This document shows, one piece after another, positions 11,644 through 25,000 of a stretch of 64,000 bases of DNA (position 1 is its first letter; the number at the start of each line of letters is the position of its first letter). The notes beneath the pieces were generated by a model, which was given only the letters and a program-made list of their open reading frames with translations, did not search any database and was not told the origin of the DNA. Origin of the DNA: Symsagittifera roscoffensis (lineage: Eukaryota; Xenacoelomorpha; Acoela; Convolutidae); assembly GCF_963678635.1 (NCBI RefSeq), contig NC_087063.1, forward strand, positions 74,791,617-74,855,616. The letters run 5' to 3'. Both the position numbers and the translations under genes were made by a program.

Positions 11644-13020
11644 CATGATCCGTGCTCGTTGCTTGAAGGTGAGGCAAAGTATTCCAGTCCAAAAAAATAA
11701 TCAGATAAATTGCATATAGTTTTTTAACTTATTTGTTATCAAAATTCAATTGGGCTTTTTTTTCAAAATTTTCAGCTGGAGATGGTGACATAAATGGTGA
11801 AGCGGTGTAAATCAATGTTTGAAGTGGTGAAACATAATTAGCTTGAGAATATAGATCTCTTTAACTATATTCCCCCTTTTGCAAAAAGGGAGGATATTCG
11901 TTACTAGGGTTAAAATTCTGATATGCTTAACTGTTGATACATTTTTTTATAGGGGGATATTCGTTGCTAGGTACCCGAGGGGGGATATAGTTAGAGATCC
12001 GAAAATTTGGACCTGTTTCAGAACAGGCGAACTCATAATTTTCAAACAATTCGAGACTTCAGGTGTCACATTCTCAAGAGACCTGGCTATTTTCAAGGCA
12101 CCAGTCTATCATAGTAGTACATTCGGAATTCTTAGTTGAATCCCTTAGATTTTTCACCTAATTTTAAGCAAGATTTGAGCGGTTTGAGCGGTTTTTTTAG
12201 ACAATTACGCTCAAAATCATGCTTCAAAATGAGCGGTTTTTTAAGCAAGATTTGAGCGGTTTGAGCGGTTTTTCCAAAAAAACCGCCCAAACCGCTCAAA
12301 TCTTACTGGAAAACCGCTCAAACCGCCCATATCTTGAGCGGTTTTTGAGCGGGATCTCGACCCGGGATAACGTGACTTTCTGTTCTTTGAAACCGTTTCT
12401 TGTTCCAAAACTACCGCTAAGTTTCATTGATTTCTTGACAACTTTATGAAGAACTTTGAGAGATATGTAAGTTTCCTACTAACGCTCGACTTTTCCAATA
12501 AAATAATATTAACTGAATTAGACTTGTAGCACGCTTTAAGCCATTCGGGCAAGTCAATCAACTCAACTCCCAATATTTGGGTGCGGGGACAAATATTTAT
12601 CCTGACAAAAATAAGATCCCCTAATTCGGTTCATTAGGTCACAAACAGTTCACAACTGCTTATTTTGACCCATTTCTCTTTTAATCCCCCCAAAAAGTCC
12701 TTACCGTCACCGTGCTAAGCAAACAGCGAAGGTTTTACTGCAATAACAGTCCTAAATAGACTTATTAGTTTTTATAAATCATGTTTGTGTCGTGATTGGT
12801 GTTTCGATTACGCTAAATATCAAGCGAGTTTCAAAGCAATACGCAATTAGCATTGACAAAAGAGTTGATTTTAGTGAAGTTTTATAACTGAAGTTACTTT
12901 CCTTGAATTACCTCTAGTTTTTTTGTTCATTTTTCAAATAGAAAACTCAAGTTAACCTTATTTAATATTGGTTTATCAGGCTATTTGCTTGCTGTAATTT
13001 TTTTCTTTCACTGACTTCCA
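11644..13020. other. Non-coding stretch with a GAGCGGTTT hairpin array
   Basis: No gene is seen. Two similar short stretches starting GGATATTCGTT recur near 11891 and 11957. The inverted decamer array is listed separately. The sequence just before 13021 would be upstream region of the candidate first KChIP exon; no clear promoter element was recognised. Confidence 0.5.
12165..12352. repeat. GAGCGGTTT direct and inverted array
   Basis: The nonamer GAGCGGTTT occurs about seven times in direct orientation and its complement AAACCGCTC/CCC four times. The block at about 12248-12304 forms a long hairpin: AAGATTTGAGCGGTTTGAGC pairs with the matching complement that ends AATCTT. No coding is seen. 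It could be a satellite-like insertion or a foldback fragment. Confidence 0.75.
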
Positions 13021-16000
13021 ATGGCTTCTACTGTCACTGCAAACTCTCCATATAAAAGCAGTTCTGGTAAGAAGTTTGAATAGAGTTTTCATACCTAATT
13101 TACTTTAATCAATAAACCATGTAGAATTCTGATATAAAAAAACAACATTCTGATTTTAAAAAAAAACAAGTCATGACATTGTGCCAGTTTGTAAGCTAGT
13201 CAGCTAGACCACTTCATTCAATGAGCTTTATTGGAAAAAATTCCAAGCTCGACAAACATCGCATTTTTATTTTCACTGGCTACACCAAATTGACGGTTCG
13301 CACCTTTGTAACTCCAAGCAACCTAACATCATACAAGTTAACTCAAAAATAATTCAATGCCTAAGCGACCCAAAACTACTATAAATTAAGGCTATTTCTC
13401 TAATTAAAGCCCTAATAATCCAAAACAGAAAAAAAAACTATTATCAAAGAATAAGGCGACACAAATTTTTGCCATTTAAAGCAAAAAAGATGTGATTTAC
13501 TAAATGCGCGTAAGGTTTGCGCAGAAAAGACTTTGTCAATCTTTCTAATTATTATGATTTAAACAAAAAGTGAGTTAACTCTGAATGAAGTTCAAAGGCC
13601 CTCTAACTAATTAAAATTACTTTGGCCAAAACTGGCGTAATTTTTTTATTCGTGAGCCTTAAGCCCGGTCGATTTGTTCAGTTTTTTTTGGAGTTTTGGC
13701 ACAAAATGCAATATTTAACAAAGATAGCCGGTTACTGTGCAAGTTGCAGAGAATGTTCCAACCATAGTCTTTAGAAAACTACGGTTTAGAAAGTTTTTTT
13801 TCCAAAGCAAGGTAGTTTTTTCTGCTTGGTGTAATAAAAGGATCTGACGTAAAAACATGATTTAGGCGATTTAGACATTCATAGTAATATAGGCAAATCG
13901 GACAAAAATTTTTGAAGAAAAATCACCAGAAAAACTAAAAAAAAAACATAAACAAAATTTTTTTTCAAAATTTTTTGCAGAAAATTTTTGAATATTTGAA
14001 ATTTTTGGTTTCCGAGAGGAAGATAAAAATTTCCAAAAAATAGTTTTACTTGCTTAAAGTTAAGTCTTCCGATGTACAAGATTTGTTCTCTTTTTTCGGG
14101 TTTCAAACCTGTTCGGTCACAAAATCTTGAATGTTTTTTTTTAATATCACACATTTTTTCAATGTCTGTGCGTTTTTACTGCCGAAGTAGGAATTTTTTC
14201 TCACGAAAGTGTCAGTTCATGATTGCTCTGATAAGAAGTTTTTGACTAAATTCAGGTAACTTCTCATGAAAACTTTAGACAAGCGTATTAGGGAAGTTCT
14301 TTCCGAATGGCTGAAAAGAGGCTTGTTCAAAAACCGCTTGAATTTCTTCAGCGCATCTAAGAAGCGATCATAGATTTTTCTGTGTTGTTCGAAAGAAAGA
14401 GATAGATACAACCGGAGGCAAAATAAGTAATGTTAAATTGGATATGATTGACAAAGTATTTTGAGCGTTATTTTTAGGTTCTCCTCTGCTACCCAGGATG
14501 ATGAATTTTCCAGATCTTTTCTTTTTTCAAGGCCGCCAAAAATTATATTCCTTTTGAGCCACTTTTCACTATCGAAACAATCACAGTATTGACAATCGAA
14601 GATTTCAAGACTATGGGTTTCCGGGACAGAGTAGACAAGTTTTCATTAATGTTTTGGGGGATCAATCCAACAATATTACCAGGATTTTCTTATCAGGCAT
14701 GGCAACATGACTGGTTAAAATGTCATAAATTGGCAAAACAGATGTCGTAACAGTTGTTGTCACTGTTTCGCAAACCCAAAGTGTCTCACGGTCTTTATGG
14801 CATCGAAATTTTATGAATGTGCTTGCCACTTGTGTATTTGAGTTTCTGTTACTGGTGTTGCGCGACACGCGACACTTGTAAATTAATAGTAGCGTGCAGA
14901 CTCCCTTCTTGTATTGATTTTGCTTGGACCCAAACTCCTGGCCAAATTCAAAGCATATTGGCTTACTTTTCAACGAAATAATATGCAAAGGATACTACTT
15001 ACAATTACCAAGTTTTTAAAACTGATTAGGAAACTTAAATTTTGAGAGTTTATGACTTTAGTTTCAGATTAATTACTTCGGTATGCAATAATTAGGGATT
15101 TTAAGTGCTCCCTATTTTGAAGATTAATTTTGGTGTGAAGAATTATAAACAAAAAAGTTAAATAGTCATGGAGTGAAATTGCCAAAGAGTTCCTTGACAT
15201 GTTGTTATAAGACATGGTGATAAAGCGTAACGGGATAAAATGTAGAACCTTACAATTGACATTTTTTTGAAATTCAAATGCTGTCGTATTCACAAATGCA
15301 GTTTGTGCAAATAGTTTCGGCTAGGTGGTCAACAAAGACAACGTCATGAATATCACAAAATTATTTGCAATCCAACATCGACGCCTGTCAACAGGGGCGG
15401 ATCTAGGATTTTCTCGAGGGGGGGGGCGGATTTTCAAAAAATTTTCCAAAATTTTGACGACCTTTTTTTTTTTTGGGTCGACCAAAATGATTTTTCGAGC
15501 TCTCCCAAAGCACTGTTTTGCCCCTACTTTGGCTAAATTTTCTGCGCCGCAGGCAAATTTTTTTGAAAAAACTGTCAAAAAAGCCGTTTTTGGGCAATTT
15601 TTGAAAAATTTTGACAAAAAAATCGCGTTTTTTTTGGCGCGCGCTCCCCCTCAAAGTTAGTATATATTGGCGCCAAAGGCGCCTTTAGAAAAATTTTAGG
15701 GTCGGTCGGCCAAAAAAGGATCTCTGAAAAAGTATCAAAGGGGGGACCCTTTGGGTCGGCAGGGGGTCGAATCCCTGAGGGGGGGGGGCGTCCGCCCCCC
15801 CCTAAATCCGCCCCTGCCTGTCAACCAAAATTTGCCAAGGCTTACGATAGCAAAACGCACAATCAAAAGTATCTTCACAATGGCCTAGTTACTCCAAATT
15901 GGGCCGGTCGCAATTAAGACAATAGATAATAGGTAATACATGCTAATGAAGTAAAACTTTTTAAAGTAATTTCCTGGACAACGACGATAACTAGTGGACT

Positions 16001-19000
16001 CCCAAACTCCAATGATATCTCTCACACTCCGAAACAGCCAAATTCGGAACAACTATGCAGTGGACACAGCATGTATATTTGACCGGCTAACTGTTCAGGT
16101 TGGCCAACAACATCAGAAAGGAAAGTCAAAACTGCATTGTTTTGACTTTCCTTACCGTCAAAACAAAAAAGTAAAAACAATTTTTTGCTCCCTCATGTAG
16201 CTTGTTTACAAAGCTCTGAGAAATGACAGTTTCGTTAAAGTAGAAGATACACCTTCTGCAGAAAACATATGGTTAGAAATTTGTTTCTGAGGGTGCAACA
16301 AAAAAAACCCTGGATAGAAATTTGTTTTTTTTGAGCAAAACCGAATGTTTGAAATTCGATCCTTGTGAGCGATAATTGCCACAAATAAAAAAAATTATCG
16401 GATTTCAAACAATTGCATTGACGAGCTTTTTCTCGGCTAAAAAACTCCGCAAATCCATTATGTAACATTTTTAAACATTATTTATCATCCATAACATTGG
16501 GCATAAACGTCTAAATAACTCAAAGCAAGCTGTCAAATGGCCAGTATTTGTCCTTGAGACAAGGTGCTCTTTTTGACGGTCAGCCTTAATCAAGGCTGAA
16601 CCAAAAAAGAGAAAAAAACAGTTAAAAAAGCTGAAGTGGGTTTATGAACCCTCGGATTTACATGTATAAAGGTCGAAGTATAGGGGGATCGATTCAACCC
16701 CCGCCAAACCGCCCTCCTTAGTTTCAAGTGTTGTTCTAGACCACTCGGACAACTGGTCTTATGCGCGTGTCTTTATTTGGTTCATTTTATTCTTTTACGT
16801 CATTATAAGTAATTATACCTTATGATTACATTTGCGCTGCAACATCCTCTGCTCGCAAACAAGGAAGAACTGGAGCGATTTTACGGTCGGGCAGGTCGGT
16901 TTGCTCGTAATGCTCTTGATGTAGGCGAATCACGTGCATTCCTCCTTGCCGTATTGCAGATAAACGATAAGTGCGAGTGGATAATGTCCACGTGGACCCT
17001 CGGGTTCCATGACCCAAACTAAGTCACCACCATTCAAATTAACATCTGGTTGGTTGATGCGCGGTGGTTTGGAACCTTTTATTCAATGCTTTTTCTATAT
17101 TCTCAGTACCATTGCGGCGACATTATACAATACTGGTTATGTTTTCCTTGTATCTCAGAAGAAGCCTCTCAAGTTGGCCAATACTCAAACTACGGTTATT
17201 GTTATCCCTGGCGTTAAACTAAAGCTCAAATCGGTTTTGGCGAAACAAGTCTTTCTCACACACCTTAAGATAATGTGAATAATTTTCGAAGCGCGTGATT
17301 TAGAGAACTGGGTCCGAGTATGAACAACAGATGCTTAGAGTCTTTATTCGCGACGGTATTTTCACTAGGGATCGGAACTAACTAGGTCGACTGAAGTCCA
17401 ACAACCACGCGGAGGTAACCTGAGGATGAACAAACTCAACTTAACCTATATGATATCACCGTACTTGACCACTTAATATAACTGCAAAAAAAACACAAAG
17501 TCAAAACGCGAACTAAAAAGATGCGTCGGAGATGGCAACTTTGATTTTAGTTAACCAACAAAGTGGGGAATCAGTTATTTTTGTTGAGTTTTAACAACTT
17601 GGCGGAAAAAACTTTATATTGGAATCGGATTAAGAACAAAAAAGGGGTAATTTTTGTCATAGTTCTGAAGAATTTTCTTCTTTTTGGGTGATATTTACGA
17701 TCTAAAAGCTATAATTAGCGAAAATTTGTTAAAAAATTTAGGGTTCGAGGGTTTGAGTAAAAATATTATCGGAACAAAATGATCTAGTACCTTTTAGATG
17801 TTCCGATTGTATGAAATTTTAATGCGTTCAAATTTACCAAAATTATGTGGTATCTAGAATAAAATTACTATTATGACCTTGCTTTGGGATACACAAAAAC
17901 ACCTTAACATTTTGTTTGTTTTTTAAATGCAAAGAATGGTTTATTAAAACTAGACGAGTCTTACAGTTTTTGACAATTTTGAAAATTTTCGGCGCCGGAA
18001 ATGTTGCTCTCACAAGTCTGAACAACTGCACTCTCGAGTCCCAACAGCTTCAATCACAAGTAGAATCAATTATGCTCAAGAGTCTGAACAAGTGTATTCA
18101 CGAGACTGAACAACGGCACTCACGATGCTGATCAAAGAAGCAAACCCTGTTGATGAGCTTACGTCACATCTAGGGTACCCGGCGCGGTGAGAATAGCAAA
18201 TGTAAAAGATTCTCCTACGTCATTCGTTTTACAACTCAACGGGTCTTTCAAAATGTAGTCGGTAGGACAATTTCCTGAATAGAAACCCGAACTGCGATTT
18301 TGGCACACGAAGAAGGCGGGTACTCGGCGACGTTCGTCTCTGTCAACTTCACTGTAGATGTCACCGTGCTATCAAGATCATTAGTCCTCAGTTCTAAACT
18401 ATAATTGGTCTTTGTTTCCGTGTCCAAGATCCGGATTAAGAGTGACTGGTGACTGTACGTCATGTGAACGTCCCTGTTAAAAACAATAATCGACGAGAGT
18501 AAAGTGGTAAATGAATTAACGAGCCTTTTCTCGGCAAAGTAATTCTGCAAATCCTTAATGTAACATTTTTAAACATACTTTTTTTTGGTAACATAAACGT
18601 CTGAATAAATCAAAGCAAGCTGTCAAATGGCCAGTATTTGTCCTTGAGACAAGGTGCTCTTTTTGACGGTCAGCCCTAATCAAGGCTGAACCAAAAAAGA
18701 GAAAAAAAACAGTTAAAAAAGCTGAAGTGGGTTTATGAACCCTCGGGTTTACATGTATAAAGGTCGAAGTATAGGGGGATCGATTCAACCCCCGCCAAAC
18801 CGCCCTCCTTAGTTTCAAGTGTTGTTCTAGACCACTCGGACAACTGGTCTTATGCGCGTGTCTTTATTTTGTTCATTTTATTCTTTTACGTCATTATAAG
18901 TATTTATACTTTTGATTACATTTGCGCTGCAACATCCTCTGCTCGCAAACAAGGAAGAACTGGAGCGATTTTACGGTCGAGCAGGTCGGTTTGCTCGTAA

Positions 19001-22000
19001 TGCTCTTGATGTAGGCGAATCACGTGCCTTCCTCCTTGCCGTATTGCAGATAAACGATAAGTGCGAGTGGAAAATGTCCACGTGGACCCTCAGGTTCCAT
19101 GACCCAAACTAAGTCACCAGCATTCAAATTAACATCTGGTTGGTTGATGCGCGGTGGTTTGGAACCTTTTATTCAATTCTTTTTCTATATTCTCAGTACC
19201 ATTGCGGCGCCATTATACAATACTGGTTATGTTTTCCTTGTATCTCAGAAGAAGCCTCTCAAGTTGGCCAATACTCAAACTACGGTTATTGTTATCCCTG
19301 GCGTTAAACTAAAGCTCAAATCGGTTTTGGCAAAACAAGTCTTTCTCACACACCTTAAGATAATGTGAATAATTTTCGAAGCGCGTGATTTAGAGAACTG
19401 GCTCCGAGTATGAACAACAGATGCTTAGAGTCTTCATTTCGCGACGGTATTTTTACTAGGGATCGGAACTAACTAGGTCGACTGAACTCCAACAACCACG
19501 CGGAGGTAATCTGAGGATGAACAAACTCAACTTAACCTATATGATATCACCGTACTTGACCACTTAATATTACTGCAAAAACACAAAGTCAAAACGCGAA
19601 CTAAAAAGATGCGTCGGAGATGGCAACTTTGATTTTAGTTAGCCAACAAAGTGGGGAATCAGTATTTTTGTTGAGTTTCAACAACTTGGCGGAAAAAACT
19701 TTATTTTGGAATCGGATTAAGAACAAAAAGGGGTAATTTATGCCATAGTTCTGAACAATTTTCTTCTTTTTGGGTAATATCTACGATCTAAAAGCTATAA
19801 TTAGCGAAAATTTGTTAAAAAATTTAGGGTTCGAGGGTTTGAGTAAAAATATTATCGGAACAAAATGATCTAGTACCTTTTAGATGTTCCGATTGTATGA
19901 AATTTTAATGCGTTCAAATTTACCAAAATTATGTGGTATCTAGAATAAAATTACTATTATGACCTTGCTTTGGGATACACAAAAACACCTTAACATTTTG
20001 TTTGTTTTTTAAATGCAAAGAATGGTTTATTAAAACTAGACGAGTCTTACAGTTTTTGACAATTTTGAAAATTTTCGGCGCCGGAAATGTTGCTCTCACA
20101 AGTCTGAACAACTGCACTCTCGAGTCCCAACAGCTTCAATCACAAGTAGAATCAATTATGCTCAAGAGTCTGAACAAGTGTATTCACGAGACTGAACAAC
20201 GGCACTCACGATGCTGATCAAAGAAGCAAACCCTGTTGATGTGCTTACGTCACATCTAGGGTACCCGGCGCGGTGAGAATAGCAAATGTAAAAGATTCTC
20301 CTACGTCATTCGTTTTACAACTCAACGGGTCTTTCAAAATGTAGTCGGTAGGACAATTTCCTGAATAGAAACCCGAACTGCGCTTTTGGCACACGAAGAA
20401 GGCGGGTACTCGGCGACGTTCGTCTCTGTCAACTTCACTGTAGATGTCACCGTGCTATCATCAAGATCACTAGTCCTCAGTTCTAAACTATAATTGGTCT
20501 TTGTTTCCGCGTCCAAGATCCGGATTAAGAGTGACTGGTGACGTCATGTGAAAGTCCCTGTGAAAAAGTATAGTCGACGAGAGTAAAGTGGTAAATGAAT
20601 TAACGAGCCTTTTCTCGGAAAAGTAACTCTGCAAATCCTTAATGTAACATTTTTAAACATACTTTTTTTTGGTAACATAAACGTCTGAATAAATCAAAGC
20701 AAGCTTCAAATCGCCAGCATTTGTCTTTGAGACAAGGTGCTCGTTTTGACGGTCAGCCTTAATCAAATAGAGCATATCCGAAATAGAGCAAAAAAAAACG
20801 GTTAAAAACGCTGCAGTGGGGATATATCCCCTCGGATTTACATATTGAGAGGTTGGAGTATGGGGAGATCCAACCCCTGCCAAACCGGCCTCCTTAGTTT
20901 CTATGGGTTGCTCTAGACCACTCGGCCAACTGATCTTATTCGCTTGTTTTTTTTTGCATTCATTTTATTCTCTTACGCCAATATATGCATTTATACTCTC
21001 GCTTACATTTGCTTTGCAACACTCCTTGAAAAATAACCCGTCAGCAAAGTATCAATAGCATCATCAAAATTTCAAATAGCACACCGCACGAAAAGCTTCA
21101 CACGACTTTTTGTAGTACGGAGGAGCTAGAGTTTGTTGGGTAGCTCTAATGGAAAACAAACCAAGCAGACATGTCGGAGAAGAAAACGCTGATATAATGG
21201 AAGGAGCGGAAAGCGGAATAAGTATATATAGATAAATATTCGAAAAAAAAAACATTTTAGAAGTTCCAAAAATTTTCCCAGTATCGAGAAAAACCGGTTT
21301 GAAATTTATAATTTTTTTGTCTAAGTTCGAGCAATTAAAGCAAACAGCAGGCTTTCAATAGGCATTTTCAATAGCATATAAGCTTAAAATAGACTAATTC
21401 AAGCCATTGTAGTTGAGTAAAGTTAGTTTTTGAGTTTTTTAGGGCCTTTTTGGAATTAAAAACTTGAAAAAATGTACGAACAATTTGAAACTTTTTTCAT
21501 TTTCGGCAAATTTTTTGATTTTGCAGTTTTTCTAGTCATCTTCTCCGCATATTATAGCACCTCCAGATAACAAAACTCGTAGTGTGGTTTTGGTGCTGCT
21601 ATTCTTACTGTGCTTGGGGTGATGATCATGGATTGTATTCCAAACATTCGGCTTTGCGTAAAAAGTCACCCATAACCATTTTTTGCTCTCTTAAAGCATG
21701 TATTGATCCTAAACAGCTAAACTCTAGTCATATATATTTTTCATTTTTTCTTCTGCTTCAGTGAATAATTTATTTCCCATCAATGAATCATACAGTAGCA
21801 AGACTAAGAAGTTGCAACTGTATGTTTTAAACAGATGAATTGAGTTATAACTATTTTTTTTTAAAAATTTTCGGATGCATACTTGAGAAATCTGCTACTT
21901 TCCTAAAAAACTTGAAATCGACTGTGAAATTTTGGTCGCGTTTTCACCTTCGCCTGGATTTCTGCTCTTTCCTGAGATATGTGGGCGCAATAGTGCTAAA

Positions 22001-25000
22001 AGTTGAAGCATAATTTGCTATAGAACGCTTTTTCAATTTGTTCAATATTTTTCATAATTTACCTGGAGGATAATTTTTAACGTTCATTTTTTTATTGTTT
22101 TTTTTTTGTCGGAGAATAAATTATTTCCAAATGGCTTTATAAAATGTAGGTTGTGTTTGTATCCCTTTTACGAACAAACACTGACACAGGAAGCAAAATA
22201 GTAACAAATAATCGATTTTACAAATGAGTTATTGTTCAATGAAAGAGTCTTAATGAATTTTTCCAGAGTAAACCGTAAAATACTTTCGGCAGCTTACTTT
22301 TTTGGAAAATTTAAATATATTTCCGCTATCGACGTTAATTAGTAAATTTTTTCTCGCAGGTGAAGCGGAGAGAAAAAAACAGCATATGCATCATAGTTGT
22401 GCTGTTTACTCGAAAAATGTCCATAGATGTTAACTTTTCAATGATGTGTGTTGCAAATTAAAGGATCAAATTTCCTGTTGAATAAATAAATACTCCATTC
22501 ATTTTAAGGCGGAAAAGGCTCTCGCAAGAACACTCACAAAAAGGGAAGCATGAACCAAATCAGAGCGATGAAAACTTCAGCTTCTGGTCCGCCTAAAGAA
22601 TTAACCAACGTCAAAAAACACTCATCAGAAACCCCGAAATGTCCTAAAAAGTCAAAATTGGGCGACGATGACGTTTTCGACGACATTTCGGGTGACGAAG
22701 ATGAGCCAGGAACTAATTTGAGGAAAACAACCAATTATCCGTCCCTAAGGAATTCACCGATGGATTTTGCCCGATTTTGGTTCAACAAGCTGATTTCAGC
22801 CGGATATGGTAAGTGTAATTGGACATTCTTCAATTTCTAATTAGTTACGATTTGTCTTACAAAATTATTACTGGAAAAATAGCAGCCTATTTGTTTCTTT
22901 GTTTCAGATCAATCTAGCAGCAGTACCTTTAAATTATGTAAGTGCCCAATACTTTAATTTAATTGCAAAGTTGAGTTAATTTCAAAAGTTTGTTCTAAGT
23001 TCATTTAATAACAAATTTATTCTGCGAGAATAATAATAATAATACTAATAATAATGAAAATCACTCGTGGTCCGAAAGTCTATGCTAAAATCCGAATAAA
23101 GCACCCAAGCGGGACATCCTAAAAGTAATACTTACTATTCAGGGGCGGATCTAGGATTTTCTCGAGGGGAGCGGATTTTCAAAAAAATTTCGAAATATTT
23201 GTCGACCTTTTTTTAGGTCGAGCAAAGTGAATTTCCGAGCTCTCTCATAGCACTAAAAAGACCCTGTTCTGGTAAAACTTTGTGCGCCGCAGGCAAAAAT
23301 TAGAAAAACAGGCCAAAAAAGGCGTTTTTAGGCACTTTTTGGAAAATGTTGACCGAAATTTTGCGTTTTTTTGGCGCGCTCCCCCCTCAGAGTTAGTATA
23401 TATTGGCGCCAAAGGCGCCTTTATAAAAATTTTAGGGTCCGTTCACCAAATATGGATATCTCAAAATAGTACAGAGGGGGACCCTTTGGGTCGGCAGGGG
23501 GTCAAATCCCTAAAAAAGGCGTCCGCCCCACCGCCCCCCCCCCCCCCTAAATCCGCCCCTGTTACTATTACAACTTAATGAGAGGCTTCCCTTCCAGTTA
23601 GTTTGTTTTTGTTGAGCTCTTGAGGAAACGATCGGGCCCAAAGCAGGAGTTTTACACGGAAACGGTTCTTTCAAAAGCTCTATTTTAAAATTTTTTTCTT
23701 AGAATGATAGCTTTTTGGGGCACCTCTTTAATGCTCTGGAATAAAAGTTATTATTTGCTCGGTTCTTCTTCGTAAAGTTAGTGAGTACTGACGCCAAACG
23801 CGTCGGTGGAAAATGTTGAGCTTTTGGTCGGCAAAAAACTACTTTCGTTTTTATAGCAGCAAAAGGCGAACTCTTCAACAAGCGTAGTGCGAAAGGAGAA
23901 AGTATGGTAACTAGAAATACTGAAACAAATATCCCACCTTTCTGGTTGGCTAATAAATGACGGGGGAGTGTTCGTTCGCCTTGTCGCAAACAGCTAAGGT
24001 TTATTGTTTCATTGCCGACAGCAGGATGGATTAGTTATAATTGAGAATTTATAATTGAGAAGTTATAATTAAGAAGTTATAATTAAGAAGTAACGAGACA
24101 CCTGAAAACAGGCCGTGCTGGCTTAATGGTTTTCTCCCAAACGATTCCAATTTGTATTTGTAAGTTTTTAGGAATAAATCTGTAACAAGATTGCTCGTAT
24201 CAGGGCGAAGCCCTGAATGTTCTGACTGCCTTTTAAGGTTTATTGAGCAGCAGTAATAACATTAAAAAAATGAAATGAAATAAAATCAAATGAATTTTTT
24301 TTTCTAAAATTTGAAATTTTTTATGAAAACTATCCCCCCACACGCCATATAAAGTACAAGAAGATAGATTTCGTTCCGTGTAACAAATTAATTATGGCAA
24401 ATAAGCTTCGTTCAACCAATTTGGAACGTTTGAAAAGACGGATTAAATCTCCGCTTACTCGTTAATAGCGCGAATTATATCGCGCGTTAATTGTCCCAAA
24501 TTGGTCAAAATGGCCAAAATGGCAATCTTTAAACCCTCATAACTTTACGAAAAATGATCACAGGTGAAATATCTTTTCAAATTTAAGCTCAGGACAACAA
24601 TACCTTTTGAATGATATAAAAAAAGTTCCGTCAAAAATGGCTAGTTAAAAAGTCGAATTTTGTCTGAAGAAAAAAAAAACCCACCCCGAGCACAAATATT
24701 CCGTTACTTTCGTATCGAAAGTCGGAACAACTAGATATTGTTTGGAAACAATTTATTATTATATTATAAGCTAATTTTTCCGACTTTCGATACGAAAGTA
24801 ACGGAATATTTGTACTCGGGGTGGGTTTTTTTTTCAGACAAATTTCGACTTTTTAACTAGCCATTTTTGACGGAATTTTTTTATATCATTCAAAAGGTAT
24901 TGTTGTCCTGAGCTTATATTTGAAAAGATATTTCACCTGTGATCATTTTTCGTAAAGTTATGAGGGTTTAAAGGTTGCCATTTTGACCAATTAGGGACAA

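Larger units (their letters stand above)
16421..21020. repeat. 2.1-kb tandem duplication, about 2.2 units
   Basis: Unit 1 starts at about 16421, unit 2 at about 18519 and a partial unit 3 at about 20603. All open with CGAGC-TTTTCTCGG and then TGTAACATTTTTAAACAT. Units 1 and 2 are near-identical along their length (offset 2084-2098 bp, a few substitutions and small indels). Unit 3 is more diverged and fades out after about 21020. Each unit begins with a tRNA-derived SINE on the minus strand. Open frames are duplicated along with it, for example at 16822 and 18912, and at 17009 and 19099. Confidence 0.92.

Noticed and set aside
12165-12352. CRISPR-like array from regular GAGCGGTTT repeats
   Set aside because: Eukaryotic context, units too short, no unique spacers, and direct and inverted copies are mixed.
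15321-15660. Overlapping open frames of about 100 codons on both strands
   Set aside because: They translate the hAT MITE and its G runs; similar frames recur at 23282 for the same reason.
16671-16765. Functional serine/leucine tRNA gene on the minus strand
   Set aside because: The anticodon stem does not pair and the variable arm is irregular. The presence of a tail and several copies fits a SINE better.
16822-19368. Duplicated small frames (16822/18912 and 17009/19099) as a gene pair
   Set aside because: Identity is explained by the recent 2.1-kb tandem duplication. There is no start context, domain or codon-biased divergence.
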